DNA of 37,947 bases. Origin: Fidelibacterota bacterium (GTDB lineage: Bacteria; Fidelibacterota; UBA8477; JABMPR01). This document shows positions 26,450 through 34,352 of the stretch, piece after piece (position 1 is the stretch's first letter; each line of letters opens with the position of its first letter). Both the position numbers and the translations under genes were made by a program. The stretch lies in the NCBI GenBank assembly GCA_016784025.1, contig JADHVL010000030.1, positions 1-37,947 of the forward strand, read 5' to 3'. The notes under the pieces are model-generated. The model had not been told where the DNA came from. It did not search any database and saw nothing but the letters and a program-made list of their open reading frames with translations.

Positions 26450-27423
26450 TGACCCAATAGCAATTGGTTAATCTGTTCTGCAATACGTAAGGCTTCCAAA
26501 CCATCACGACCACTGACAACAGGTGTCTGCTGAAGTTTAATGGATCTGGCGAAAGCAGCCTGCTCAGCGTACATGGCGTCCAGCTGAGGTAATTCGCGAT
26601 TGGTGTATACTATAGCCTTGTTAGAGCCTTCCATGGGAATGATACGATCTCCTGACAAATCTGAGTCCGGGTTTTTCAAGGCATACATCTCAGTTGACCC
26701 CTTTTGGAAATCAATAGTGATATAGTGCTCATGTTGGAAAATGCGCATTTTTCGCATGGGATTCAGGGAAATCCGACTGGCGGTGACATTGGCCACACAA
26801 CCGTTTTCAAAAGTGAGCCTGGCGTTGGCGATGTCTGCCAGATCAGAGATGACAGCTAGACCATTGGCCTGTATGTCAACAACGGGACTTTTTACCAGAG
26901 ATAAGATGATGTCAATGTCGTGGATCATATTCTCATGAACAACTGGATTATCAATACCACGGGGGACAAAACTCACGAGTCGGTGAGCTTCAATGAAGCG
27001 TGGCTCTAGAATAACATCATCCAGGGCAGCCAAGGCGGGATTGAAGCGTTCAACATGTCCTACCTGTATATTTACGCCCTGCTTTTCAGCCAAAGCGACT
27101 AATTCCTCCCCTTCCTCCAGAGTGACTGAAATAGGCTTCTCAATAAAAACATGCTTACCGGCTTCGATGGCTGATTTCGCATAAGAGAAGTGGAATTTAG
27201 TGGGACAGGTGATAAAAAGCGCATCGCTGGCCTCAATCAAGGCGAGATAGTCAAGGGCAGCAGGAACCCCGAATTCATTCGCAACCAGCTCCGCTCGAGC
27301 TGTATCGGTGTCAAAAATACCCTGACAGTCCCAGTCCTGATGTTGGCTAAGATGACGGGTGTGAAAACGGCCGATGTGGCCTGCGCCGATTAATCCGGCT
27401 TTGAGTTTTTGTGAGTTTGCCAT
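26446..27423 (-). CDS. Gfo/Idh/MocA-family oxidoreductase
   Basis: A 325-residue NAD(P)-dependent oxidoreductase. The Rossmann loop is GLIGAGHIGRFHTRHL and the active-site strand is VFIEKPIS, followed by GHVERFNPA and a C-terminal alpha/beta domain with HDIDII. Members act on sugars or sugar nucleotides. Its place directly before lpxB suggests a part in lipid A or envelope sugar metabolism, as is common in related genomes, but the substrate cannot be told. I chose the ATG at 27423 because it is closest to the Rossmann motif. The longer reading, from 27567, runs through low-complexity sequence rich in FQVS-like residues and a hydrophobic segment that the family does not have. Its TAA overlaps the likely lpxB start, implying coupling. 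Confidence 0.88.
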   Translation of the reverse strand: MANSQKLKAGLIGAGHIGRFHTRHLSQHQDWDCQGIFDTDTARAELVANEFGVPAALDYLALIEASDALFITCPTKFHFSYAKSAIEAGKHVFIEKPISVTLEEGEELVALAEKQGVNIQVGHVERFNPALAALDDVILEPRFIEAHRLVSFVPRGIDNPVVHENMIHDIDIILSLVKSPVVDIQANGLAVISDLADIANARLTFENGCVANVTASRISLNPMRKMRIFQHEHYITIDFQKGSTEMYALKNPDSDLSGDRIIPMEGSNKAIVYTNRELPQLDAMYAEQAAFARSIKLQQTPVVSGRDGLEALRIAEQINQLLLGQ

Positions 27424-27878
27424 AGCGTGAAAATTAAGGCAAAACCATAGCAGTAAAAGCCTAATCCAAAAAGAGAATGCAGGGGGCTTCTTAAAGCTTG
27501 GAACTTGGAACGTGATGTTTGAAACCTGAAAGTTGAAACTTGCCACTTTATTACTGCTGTGAGCCAAATCATTTCAGGTTACAAGGAGGTCCAACACTTC
27601 AAGACCTAACAGCAATAATATTTTACCCCTACCCCCCAACTCCCCAGCCCACGAATCCACTAACTTAATACGCTCGTATCTCTTTGAATTTGGTGGCTGT
27701 GCATGCTTCGAGACCCTCAGCAAGACACGGCGCGTAGTATCGTAAAACCCACCAACCCATTAAACACATTAAACTCAAAAACTGATTCAATTCAATCATG
27801 GCAAAAATTGTATTTAAAGTTATTTTAGTCCATAATTCCCGAAGAATAGAGCTACATATAAATCCTTAAGGATCAAAC
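27424..27878. other. Gene-free divergent region between Gfo/Idh gene and M32 peptidase gene
   Basis: This stretch separates the minus-strand lipid A block from the plus-strand peptidase block and must hold promoters in both directions, which I cannot place. It contains a degenerate repeat of the type GAACTTGGAAC/GAAACCTGAAAGTTGAAACTTG at about 27497-27545, and one copy of a dispersed element (TGCTTCGAGACCCTCAG at 27704-27720). The middle, near 27625-27660, is C-rich and low in structure. AAGGA about 8 bases before the M32 ATG is its ribosome binding site. Confidence 0.5.
27703..27727 (+). repeat. Single-arm copy of the CTTCGAGACCCTCAG element
   Basis: ATGCTTCGAGACCCTCAG here shares the 15-base core CTTCGAGACCCTCAG with the right arm at 34283-34297. 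The left, inverse arm is not visible nearby, so this copy appears incomplete. Confidence 0.5.
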
Positions 27879-29396
27879 ATGGAACCACGCGAAATTATTT
27901 TAAAAGAATTACTTGAGGCCAGTCATCTTCAGGGAATTGAAGCCTTATTGGGTTGGGATCAGGAGACATATATGCCTGAGGGGGCTGGAGCAGCCAGATC
28001 AGAACAGGTTGCCTACATCACCACATTGATGCACTCCAAACTGGTAGGGGATCCGCTCAGGACTGCACTGGAAGAGCTGATTGATCTCCAAACCGGTGAA
28101 CTCAGGATTATGACACTCAGCGATCGCGAGACGCGTCAACTCAAGGAAATCTGGCGTGATTATCGTCATGAATCACTGCTTCCCACCGAGTTTGTCTCGG
28201 ATTTAGCCAAACATGCTTCTGTATCCCAGCAAGCCTGGGTGAGAGCCAGAAAAGACAACGATTTTGCCTTTTTCGAGCCCTTTTTGACCAAGATGATGCA
28301 GCTCCAAAAGGAGAAAGCGAATTATTTGGGGGTTGGAGCTACACCCTATGACAGTCTGTTGGATCAATTTGAACCAGACATGACGTCTGAAAAGGTGGCC
28401 AGTCTTTTTAAAGAAATTCGAGCCAGACTCGTCCCGCTTGTTCAAAATATTCGTGAAGTCAAACACCGTGTGAATGGCAGTGTGCTCACCAAAGAATATG
28501 ATGTGGATAAACAGTGGGATTTTGGTATCGCCATGCTGGAAGCCATCGGCTTTGACAGCAATATCGGTCGTCAGGACCGCTCTGCACACCCTTTTACTAC
28601 CAGTACACATCCCACAGATGTCCGCACTACCACACGGCTTCGCGAAAACGATCTAAAATCCGCCCTGCTCAGCACCTTGCACGAAGGAGGTCATGCCCTT
28701 TATGAACAGGGTCTCCCCATTGAAGAGTATGGGAATCCCTTGGGTCAGCCCATTTCATTGGGTATCCACGAGAGTCAGTCCAGAATGTGGGAAAACCTGG
28801 TTGGATTAAGCCCTTCCTTCTGGCGATATGCTTATCCCAAGCTTCAGGCTAAATTTCCTGATCAATTAAGAAATACAGATCGCGATATGTTTTTTGCCGC
28901 CATGAATCGAGTGAAACCCAGTCTGATCCGTGTTGAAGCTGACGAGGCCACCTATAATCTGCATATCATGCTCCGCTTTGAGATAGAGAAGATGCTCATC
29001 AACGAGAATTACCCCGTCGCTGAACTTCCCCAACTCTGGAACGATAAAATGGAGGAGTATTTGGGGGTGAGGCCAACAACGGATTCTGAAGGGGTCCTAC
29101 AGGATGTACACTGGTCTTTTGGGGCTTTCGGATATTTTCCAACCTACACGCTGGGAAATCTCTATAGCGTTCAATTCTACAATCAGGCCAGGCAAGACCT
29201 CCCAGGTCTGGATGAATCCTGTGCCAGAGGTGATTTCTCAGGTCTACTGGGATGGCTGAGGGAACATATCCATAGTCTTGGTCGAGGTCGCAAGGCCGAA
29301 GAATTGGTTCAAGAACTCACTGGACAAGCTTTGTCAGCCCAGCCATTTATGGATTATCTTGAATCAAAATACAAAAGCATTTACAGTATCGACTGA
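27879..29396 (+). CDS. M32-family metallocarboxypeptidase
   Basis: A 505-residue protein of the usual M32 length with no signal peptide, so cytoplasmic. The zinc motif is HEGGH (H268, E269, H272) in LHEGGHALYEQGLP, followed by GIHESQSRMWEN, which supplies the third zinc ligand Glu. Earlier DVRTTTRL and later FGYFPTYTLGNLYSVQFY are family hallmarks. Family members remove C-terminal amino acids from peptides with broad specificity and need zinc or cobalt. A ribosome binding site AAGGA precedes the ATG. The SRPBCC gene follows four bases after the stop, so they form one transcript. Confidence 0.95.
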   Translation: MEPREIILKELLEASHLQGIEALLGWDQETYMPEGAGAARSEQVAYITTLMHSKLVGDPLRTALEELIDLQTGELRIMTLSDRETRQLKEIWRDYRHESLLPTEFVSDLAKHASVSQQAWVRARKDNDFAFFEPFLTKMMQLQKEKANYLGVGATPYDSLLDQFEPDMTSEKVASLFKEIRARLVPLVQNIREVKHRVNGSVLTKEYDVDKQWDFGIAMLEAIGFDSNIGRQDRSAHPFTTSTHPTDVRTTTRLRENDLKSALLSTLHEGGHALYEQGLPIEEYGNPLGQPISLGIHESQSRMWENLVGLSPSFWRYAYPKLQAKFPDQLRNTDRDMFFAAMNRVKPSLIRVEADEATYNLHIMLRFEIEKMLINENYPVAELPQLWNDKMEEYLGVRPTTDSEGVLQDVHWSFGAFGYFPTYTLGNLYSVQFYNQARQDLPGLDESCARGDFSGLLGWLREHIHSLGRGRKAEELVQELTGQALSAQPFMDYLESKYKSIYSID

Positions 29397-29400
29397 TACC

Positions 29401-29847
29401 ATGAACCAAAAATGTCTCCACAAAAGCAGGGTTGTACAGGCTGACTCGAAATTGCTCTGGACGAAATGGACCACCCACACCGGTTTGAAATCCTTTATTG
29501 GTTTGGACAACAAGGTCGACCTGATTCCTGGTGGACCCTATGAAATCTATTTTCTGTTGGATAATCCTGAAGGCACCCGGGGTGGTGAAGGCAATAAAGT
29601 ATTGAGTTTTCTACCCTACAAGATGTTGTCCTTCACCTGGAATGCCCCGCCTACCATACCCGAAGTCCGCAACCATGCCCACAAAACCTGGGTTGTAGTT
29701 CAATTGGAAGAAATAAGTGCTGTTCAAACCAAAGTGTCTCTGGATCATCTGGGATGGCTGGATGGTGAAAAATGGGATGAGACCTACACTTATTTCGACA
29801 GGGCCTGGGATATTGTGCTGGACTCCCTGGAAGCGTGTCTTAGCTAA
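29401..29847 (+). CDS. SRPBCC/AHSA1-like domain protein
   Basis: A 148-residue single-domain protein. The pattern W(T)KW(T)...F(I)GLDNKVDLIPGGPYEIYF, then EGNKVLSFLPYKMLSFTWNAPP and TKVSLDHLGWLDGEKWDETYTYFDRAW, is that of the AHSA1/SRPBCC (Bet v 1-like) superfamily, which binds hydrophobic ligands in a cavity. Ligand and role are unknown. I chose the ATG at 29401, four bases after the M32 stop. The longer reading from 29278 would overlap M32 out of frame. No signal peptide is present, so it is cytoplasmic. It may simply ride on the M32 transcript. Confidence 0.85.
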   Translation: MNQKCLHKSRVVQADSKLLWTKWTTHTGLKSFIGLDNKVDLIPGGPYEIYFLLDNPEGTRGGEGNKVLSFLPYKMLSFTWNAPPTIPEVRNHAHKTWVVVQLEEISAVQTKVSLDHLGWLDGEKWDETYTYFDRAWDIVLDSLEACLS

Positions 29848-29859
29848 TAGGATTTCACG

Positions 29860-29883
29860 AGCACCCGAATTAATTCAGGTGCT
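29860..29883 (+). terminator. Hairpin after the M32-SRPBCC unit, terminator-like
   Basis: AGCACC (29860-29865) pairs with GGTGCT (29878-29883), and the intervening GAATTAATTC is itself a palindrome. No T run follows, so it may be an mRNA-end hairpin rather than a true intrinsic terminator. Confidence 0.4.
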
Positions 29884-29994
29884 GTTCAACCTCGCCATCA
29901 CCTGAAAATTCGTGTAATTCCCAGTTCCCAACGCCCCAACAAATCCTAAATTCCCGCCAGTGATGAAATTGTTTAACAAGAAAGAATTGAATAT

Positions 29995-31554
29995 ATGAAA
30001 CCAGTTGTACTCATCGTTCTAGATGGTGTGGGTTACACCGAAAGGACTGAAGGCAATGCCGTCCTGGCAGCCAATACTCCCAATCTTGATTCATACCGTA
30101 ATAAATACCCCCGCAGCCTTTTGGGAGCTTCTGGAGAAGCCGTTGGTCTCCCTGCAGGCTTTCAAGGCTCTAGCGAAGTGGGACACTTGAGTATGGGTGC
30201 CGGCAAGGTTGTGATTCAGGAACTCAAACGCATCAATGATCAATTGGAAAGCGGTCAGATCTACAACAGTGATCTCTGGCAGACCATGATGCAGCAGTGG
30301 CGCGATAAAAACTCGACCTTTCACCTCCTCGGTTTGTTGCAGGACGAAGGCGTCCACGCCCATTACGATCACCTCTATAAATTTATCCGTCAGGCCAGCA
30401 CGGAAAATCCAGATGGCAAAATAGTCATTCATCCCTTTCTGGATGGACGTGACACACCGCCACGGTCTGCTCTAGAGCACTTAAGCAAACTGGAACAGGT
30501 CATGTCTGAAGTGGATAATGTTTCCATCGGAACCCTTATGGGTCGTTACTATGGCATGGATCGCGGCAAGGTCTGGGAAATCACAGATCGGGGTTATGAT
30601 TGCATCGTTTCCGGTAAAGGTCGCCCCATGACTTCCGCCGCTGAAGCCATTCAAACCTCGTGGGAAAAGGATAAAACCCCCAGTGGAGAGGACATGTTTG
30701 ATGAATATGTCGAACCCTTTGTTATGGAAGGCTATACAGGAATCCATGACGGAGATGTGGTTCTCCATACAAATTACAGACAGGACAGAGCGACTCAGTT
30801 GACCCTGGCTTTTACGGCAAAAGACTATCCCGGTGCACCCAAACCGGAACTGGACATTATATATGCAGGCATGACAGCTTACTATGATGGTTTTGATAAT
30901 TTTCTATTGGCTGATGCAGGTGGAGATGACGCCGAACCGTCAGTCACTATCGGCCAACTCATTGCTGAGGCGGGCTTGCACCAGTTGCGCATGGCTGAGA
31001 CCCAAAAATTTCCCCATGTCACCAGTTTCTTTAATGGGAAGCAAACAACCCCCTATAAGAACGAAGACCGTGAAGAATTAAAGGGTCGTTTTGACCCGGC
31101 CAGCTTTGCAGATCATCCAGAAATGGAAGCCTATCATGTCACTGAGAAATTGCTGGAGAAGCTAGCTGAGGATAAATACGATTTTATCATGGTGAATTAT
31201 GCCAATGGCGACATGGTGGGACACACAGGCAATTTTGACGCAGGCGTCAAGGCCGTTGAGGTTCTGGATGAGTGTATTGGCCAGATTGTGCCTGCAATAT
31301 TAGCCCGTGATGGCCAGATTCTTATGACCGCTGATCATGGCAATGTGGATCAGATGGTTGATTATGAAACTGGAGCAGTGAGAACCAGCCATAGCCTCAA
31401 TCCTGTTGAGCTCTTGTATATTGCTCAGGAGCAACATCTTGACGTGAAGTTGTCAGGCGGTTGTTTGTCTGATATAGGAATCACTATTCTTGATTTGCTG
31501 GATATCGACCCTGCACCAGAAATGGATGCCAAGGTCTTGATCACCAAAAAATAA
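29995..31554 (+). CDS. gpmI: Cofactor-independent phosphoglycerate mutase
   Basis: A 519-residue enzyme, normal length for the 2,3-bisphosphoglycerate-independent form that interconverts 3- and 2-phosphoglycerate in glycolysis. Metal ligand D10 lies in VLIVLDGVG. The catalytic Ser60 is in GSSEVGHLSMGAG (usual form NSEVGHLNIGAG, so Asn is replaced by Ser). HPFLDGRDTPPRSA and GRYYGMDRGKVWE are substrate-binding blocks. MVNYANGDMVGHTG and MTADHGNVDQM complete the two-manganese site. The start ATG has only a weak AAGAAAG upstream. It stands between the M32-SRPBCC pair and the M16 gene with gaps of about 150 and 100 bases, so it is probably its own transcript. Confidence 0.97.
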   Translation: MKPVVLIVLDGVGYTERTEGNAVLAANTPNLDSYRNKYPRSLLGASGEAVGLPAGFQGSSEVGHLSMGAGKVVIQELKRINDQLESGQIYNSDLWQTMMQQWRDKNSTFHLLGLLQDEGVHAHYDHLYKFIRQASTENPDGKIVIHPFLDGRDTPPRSALEHLSKLEQVMSEVDNVSIGTLMGRYYGMDRGKVWEITDRGYDCIVSGKGRPMTSAAEAIQTSWEKDKTPSGEDMFDEYVEPFVMEGYTGIHDGDVVLHTNYRQDRATQLTLAFTAKDYPGAPKPELDIIYAGMTAYYDGFDNFLLADAGGDDAEPSVTIGQLIAEAGLHQLRMAETQKFPHVTSFFNGKQTTPYKNEDREELKGRFDPASFADHPEMEAYHVTEKLLEKLAEDKYDFIMVNYANGDMVGHTGNFDAGVKAVEVLDECIGQIVPAILARDGQILMTADHGNVDQMVDYETGAVRTSHSLNPVELLYIAQEQHLDVKLSGGCLSDIGITILDLLDIDPAPEMDAKVLITKK

Positions 31555-31563
31555 ATATTTCCT

Positions 31564-31601
31564 GGTGACCAAGCCAGGATTCGAATCCTGGCCTGGTTGA
31601 C
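31564..31601. repeat. Strong inverted repeat with tRNA T-arm-like centre
   Basis: The centre is the perfect 18-base palindrome CCAGGATTCGAATCCTGG (31575-31592), extended on both sides by near-matching ACCAAG and CCTGGT arms. On the minus strand the sequence after the palindrome reads CTTGGTCACCA, like a tRNA acceptor end with CCA. However, the loop is eight bases if the stem is paired CCAGG/CCTGG, and there is no matching 5' acceptor GACCAAG, D-arm or anticodon arm within 80 bases. It may be a tRNA-derived remnant or only an RNA hairpin. There is no T run, so it is not a clear terminator. Confidence 0.5.
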
Positions 31602-31655
31602 CACGACACCAAAAATTTGCAAGCAATAGAAAACAAACCCCGAAAGAAGTCACAT

Positions 31656-34199
31656 ATGAAAAAAACCGTATTCTCTTTTGCACTTATTCTCATGATATCA
31701 GCCGGGATGGCTGCCCAACCAGGTGTCTCCATTCACAAACTCAACAATGGCATGGATGTCCTGCTCATTGAGAACAAAGCTCTGCCCATGGTCGGTGTGA
31801 ATGTGATTATCAAAACGGGTTCAGCTTATGAGACCTATGAAACCAGCGGCATGAGCCATATGCTGGAACACCTGCTTTTTAACGGTACCACCACGCGTAC
31901 TCAACGTGAACTCTATGATGCCACAGATTTGATTGGCGGGTATAACAACGCCAATACTGGTGATTACTATACCAACTTCATGATGGTCATGCCTGCAGAA
32001 CATAAAATCGCCGGCATGGAAATTCAGGCCGAAATGCTGTTTAATTCCATCCTACCTGAAGAAAAATTTGAAAAAGAGAAGGGTATTGTTCTCGAGGAAA
32101 TCGCACAGAGTCTTTCCAAGCCAGCCACCCAGATGGAATACAATCTTTCGGCGGAACTGTACAAGGGTCACTCGCTTTCCCTGCCAACGTTGGGAACCTA
32201 TGCCACCATTGAACACATGACCCGCGATGCCGTGAACCATTATTACACATCAACCTATCGTCCCAACAATATGATTCTCAGTGCCATTGGAAATTTCGAT
32301 TCCGCCACCATGTTGGATGACATTAATCGTATTTATGGCATTGCCGCACCAGGCTCCATTTTCAGACCCACAGATTCTATTCTAAAAACCGGTATGACCC
32401 AGCCAGTTGCAACACCCCTGTCAGATGCCGGTTGGCTAGACAGATATTACGGTGGTGAAGTACCAACCCTGCATCAGATCTATACTCTTGAAGGTGAACA
32501 GCCCCAGGGTTTCCTGCAGTTGTTAGAGATGGCCCTCAAAGATCACCAGCCAAGAATAGAAACAGAACTGAAGGAAGCCTGGCCAGAAGCAGTCGATGGC
32601 CTTTCCATACAAATCCACGCCAGCCCCATCGCCAATTATGTCGAGCTTAAGCTAAACCTGAAAAACGAGAGGAATGCTCGAGCTATCAGCAAACAACTCA
32701 ATAAAGTCATTAGCAAAACCAAATTTAAAATTGCCTCAACTACCCTGGCGTCCATGGCAACCAAAGAAAAGACAGCCTTTCTGCAGAATGTAGAAAAGCC
32801 CCATATGTTTGGAATTTACAATGCATTTGACCTGGCTGTTTCAGGCATTGATGGGGTGTTGGATCTTCCAACAGCCAGAGACTTTAGTCAGGCCGCCACA
32901 TCCTTGAAATATTTCAGATTGGATATGGATCCTGTAGTAATTTTCCATCACGCCCAGAGCGCAGAAACAGCAGGTGTTTCAGGTGAGATCAAGACCAGCC
33001 TGGTTCAATCGCCTGAAAAAGGCATGGGACTTATTGTTCGCCAAAATCCTGGCTCAGAGCTTCTGGCTATTCACTATCTCTTTAAGTACAAATCAGCCCA
33101 TGAAGTTGAGTTTGGCAAGGAAGCGGCAAAATACCTTCATGATTGTTTTGGTCAGCGCATGAAGAGTACAGAGAAATTGGCCCAGAGTCAAAAATTCGGC
33201 CTGAAATTTACCGTCAATGACAATCCCTGGATTCCCATGGATAACATCTACCTCCATCCCGATTTTGGGTATATCCGGGTTGAGGGACTAGCCAACGACC
33301 TTCCTGGAACCATTGCATTTTTAAACACTGAAATGAATGGTTTTGTCCCTTCAGCCGAAGAGTTCAAAATTGCCCAGGGAAAATTCTCACAATCCATGAT
33401 GCATGGCGGCAAGGACAAAGCCAAAGATCTATTTGATGCTCTGGTTGACTCCACCCTGTACGGATCAACAGCCAAAGAAAACGATAAGGCCCTGACCTAT
33501 GATAGCCTGGTGAAATTTGCCCAGGTCTATTTTGCCCCGGAAAATCGCCTGGTCAGTGTGGTATCACCAAAATCTGAAAAGATGATCTCCAAGCTGTTGC
33601 TTACCGGAGCTAAATCACCAGCTAAAACCTATCCTCTCACGGACAAATCCTATCTCAAGCTGGACACATCTGTCTATGTGGATGTGCCTGGTGGCGGAGA
33701 GCGCACCTACCTGTTCTGGGGATATGTCAAAGATATTGAAACTGGTGACGAAGCCGCACTGAAAGCCCTGGGCTTGATCCTATCTGACAAAATCACCTTC
33801 GATGTTCGGGAAAAACAGGGTCTGGCCTATCGCATGACAGCCACTTCAGCAGTACGTGACAACAAAGCCCTTTTTTATATAAGTCTGGGTACACGTCCTC
33901 AAAACGCAGAAGTTCTGTTGCCTCAGTTTGAATCACTTATGAGTAAACAGACGCTTGGTGAGCTCACTGAAGAGGATGTCCAGAAAACAATCAATATGTA
34001 TCTCGGACGCATGATGTTCAGACGTCTGTCAAGCATCAACCAGGCCTACTATCTGGGAACATCACTCTTCTTCGAAAATGACATGAATCACGACAAGGCG
34101 TTTCTGGATGCGCTAAAGGCCGTGACCCTTGAAGATGTCAACCGGGTTGCAGACAAGTATCTATCTGCAGAAAACGCCATTTCAATTGTAGTGAGGTAG
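31656..34199 (+). CDS. Exported two-domain M16 metallopeptidase
   Basis: An 847-residue protein with a signal peptide (KKTVFSFALILMISAGMAAQ). The inverted zinc motif HMLEH (H68, E71, H72) followed by LLFNG and, about 75 residues on, KGIVLEEIAQ gives a full active site in the first M16 domain. A second M16-like half (roughly 440-847, with VREKQGLAYRM and the following ISLGTRPQNAEVLL) lacks the motif, as is usual for the structural partner half. Such enzymes degrade small peptides in the periplasm or at the surface. I chose the ATG at 31656 because it places the signal peptide at the N-terminus. The longer reading from 31617 adds 13 polar residues. It sits before the M1-like gene. Confidence 0.93.
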   Translation: MKKTVFSFALILMISAGMAAQPGVSIHKLNNGMDVLLIENKALPMVGVNVIIKTGSAYETYETSGMSHMLEHLLFNGTTTRTQRELYDATDLIGGYNNANTGDYYTNFMMVMPAEHKIAGMEIQAEMLFNSILPEEKFEKEKGIVLEEIAQSLSKPATQMEYNLSAELYKGHSLSLPTLGTYATIEHMTRDAVNHYYTSTYRPNNMILSAIGNFDSATMLDDINRIYGIAAPGSIFRPTDSILKTGMTQPVATPLSDAGWLDRYYGGEVPTLHQIYTLEGEQPQGFLQLLEMALKDHQPRIETELKEAWPEAVDGLSIQIHASPIANYVELKLNLKNERNARAISKQLNKVISKTKFKIASTTLASMATKEKTAFLQNVEKPHMFGIYNAFDLAVSGIDGVLDLPTARDFSQAATSLKYFRLDMDPVVIFHHAQSAETAGVSGEIKTSLVQSPEKGMGLIVRQNPGSELLAIHYLFKYKSAHEVEFGKEAAKYLHDCFGQRMKSTEKLAQSQKFGLKFTVNDNPWIPMDNIYLHPDFGYIRVEGLANDLPGTIAFLNTEMNGFVPSAEEFKIAQGKFSQSMMHGGKDKAKDLFDALVDSTLYGSTAKENDKALTYDSLVKFAQVYFAPENRLVSVVSPKSEKMISKLLLTGAKSPAKTYPLTDKSYLKLDTSVYVDVPGGGERTYLFWGYVKDIETGDEAALKALGLILSDKITFDVREKQGLAYRMTATSAVRDNKALFYISLGTRPQNAEVLLPQFESLMSKQTLGELTEEDVQKTINMYLGRMMFRRLSSINQAYYLGTSLFFENDMNHDKAFLDALKAVTLEDVNRVADKYLSAENAISIVVR

Positions 34200-34229
34200 A
34201 AACAAAAATTGCTGAAATTTAAAACTGAC

Positions 34230-34306
34230 CAGCTCGTCATGCTGAGGCTCTCGAAGCATATGTATCTGAAGCAAAGATCACACTTCGAGACCCTCAGTGA
34301 GACAGT
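34230..34306. repeat. Inverted-repeat element (CTTCGAGA-CCTCAG type)
   Basis: Left arm CATGCTGAGGCTCTCGAAGCAT (34238-34259) and right arm CTTCGAGACCCTCAGTGAGAC (34283-34303) are imperfect inverses around a spacer of about 25 bases. A third copy of the right-arm sequence lies at 27706-27720. It fills the gap between the M16 and M1-like genes and could act as a hairpin or a miniature mobile element. Confidence 0.6.
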
Positions 34307-34352
34307 AACTAGCATTGCTTGAGAATTAGAATAATCCATAACGAGGCCATAA

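Noticed and set aside
28203..28610. A 135-residue minus-strand frame opposite the M32 gene
   Set aside because: It lies wholly within the well-supported M32 coding region and has no domain motif or binding site of its own.
31564..31640. A tRNA gene on the minus strand suggested by TTCGAA and CTTGGTCACCA
   Set aside because: No matching 5' acceptor strand, D-arm or anticodon arm lies in the expected 75 bases, and the T-loop would be eight bases long.
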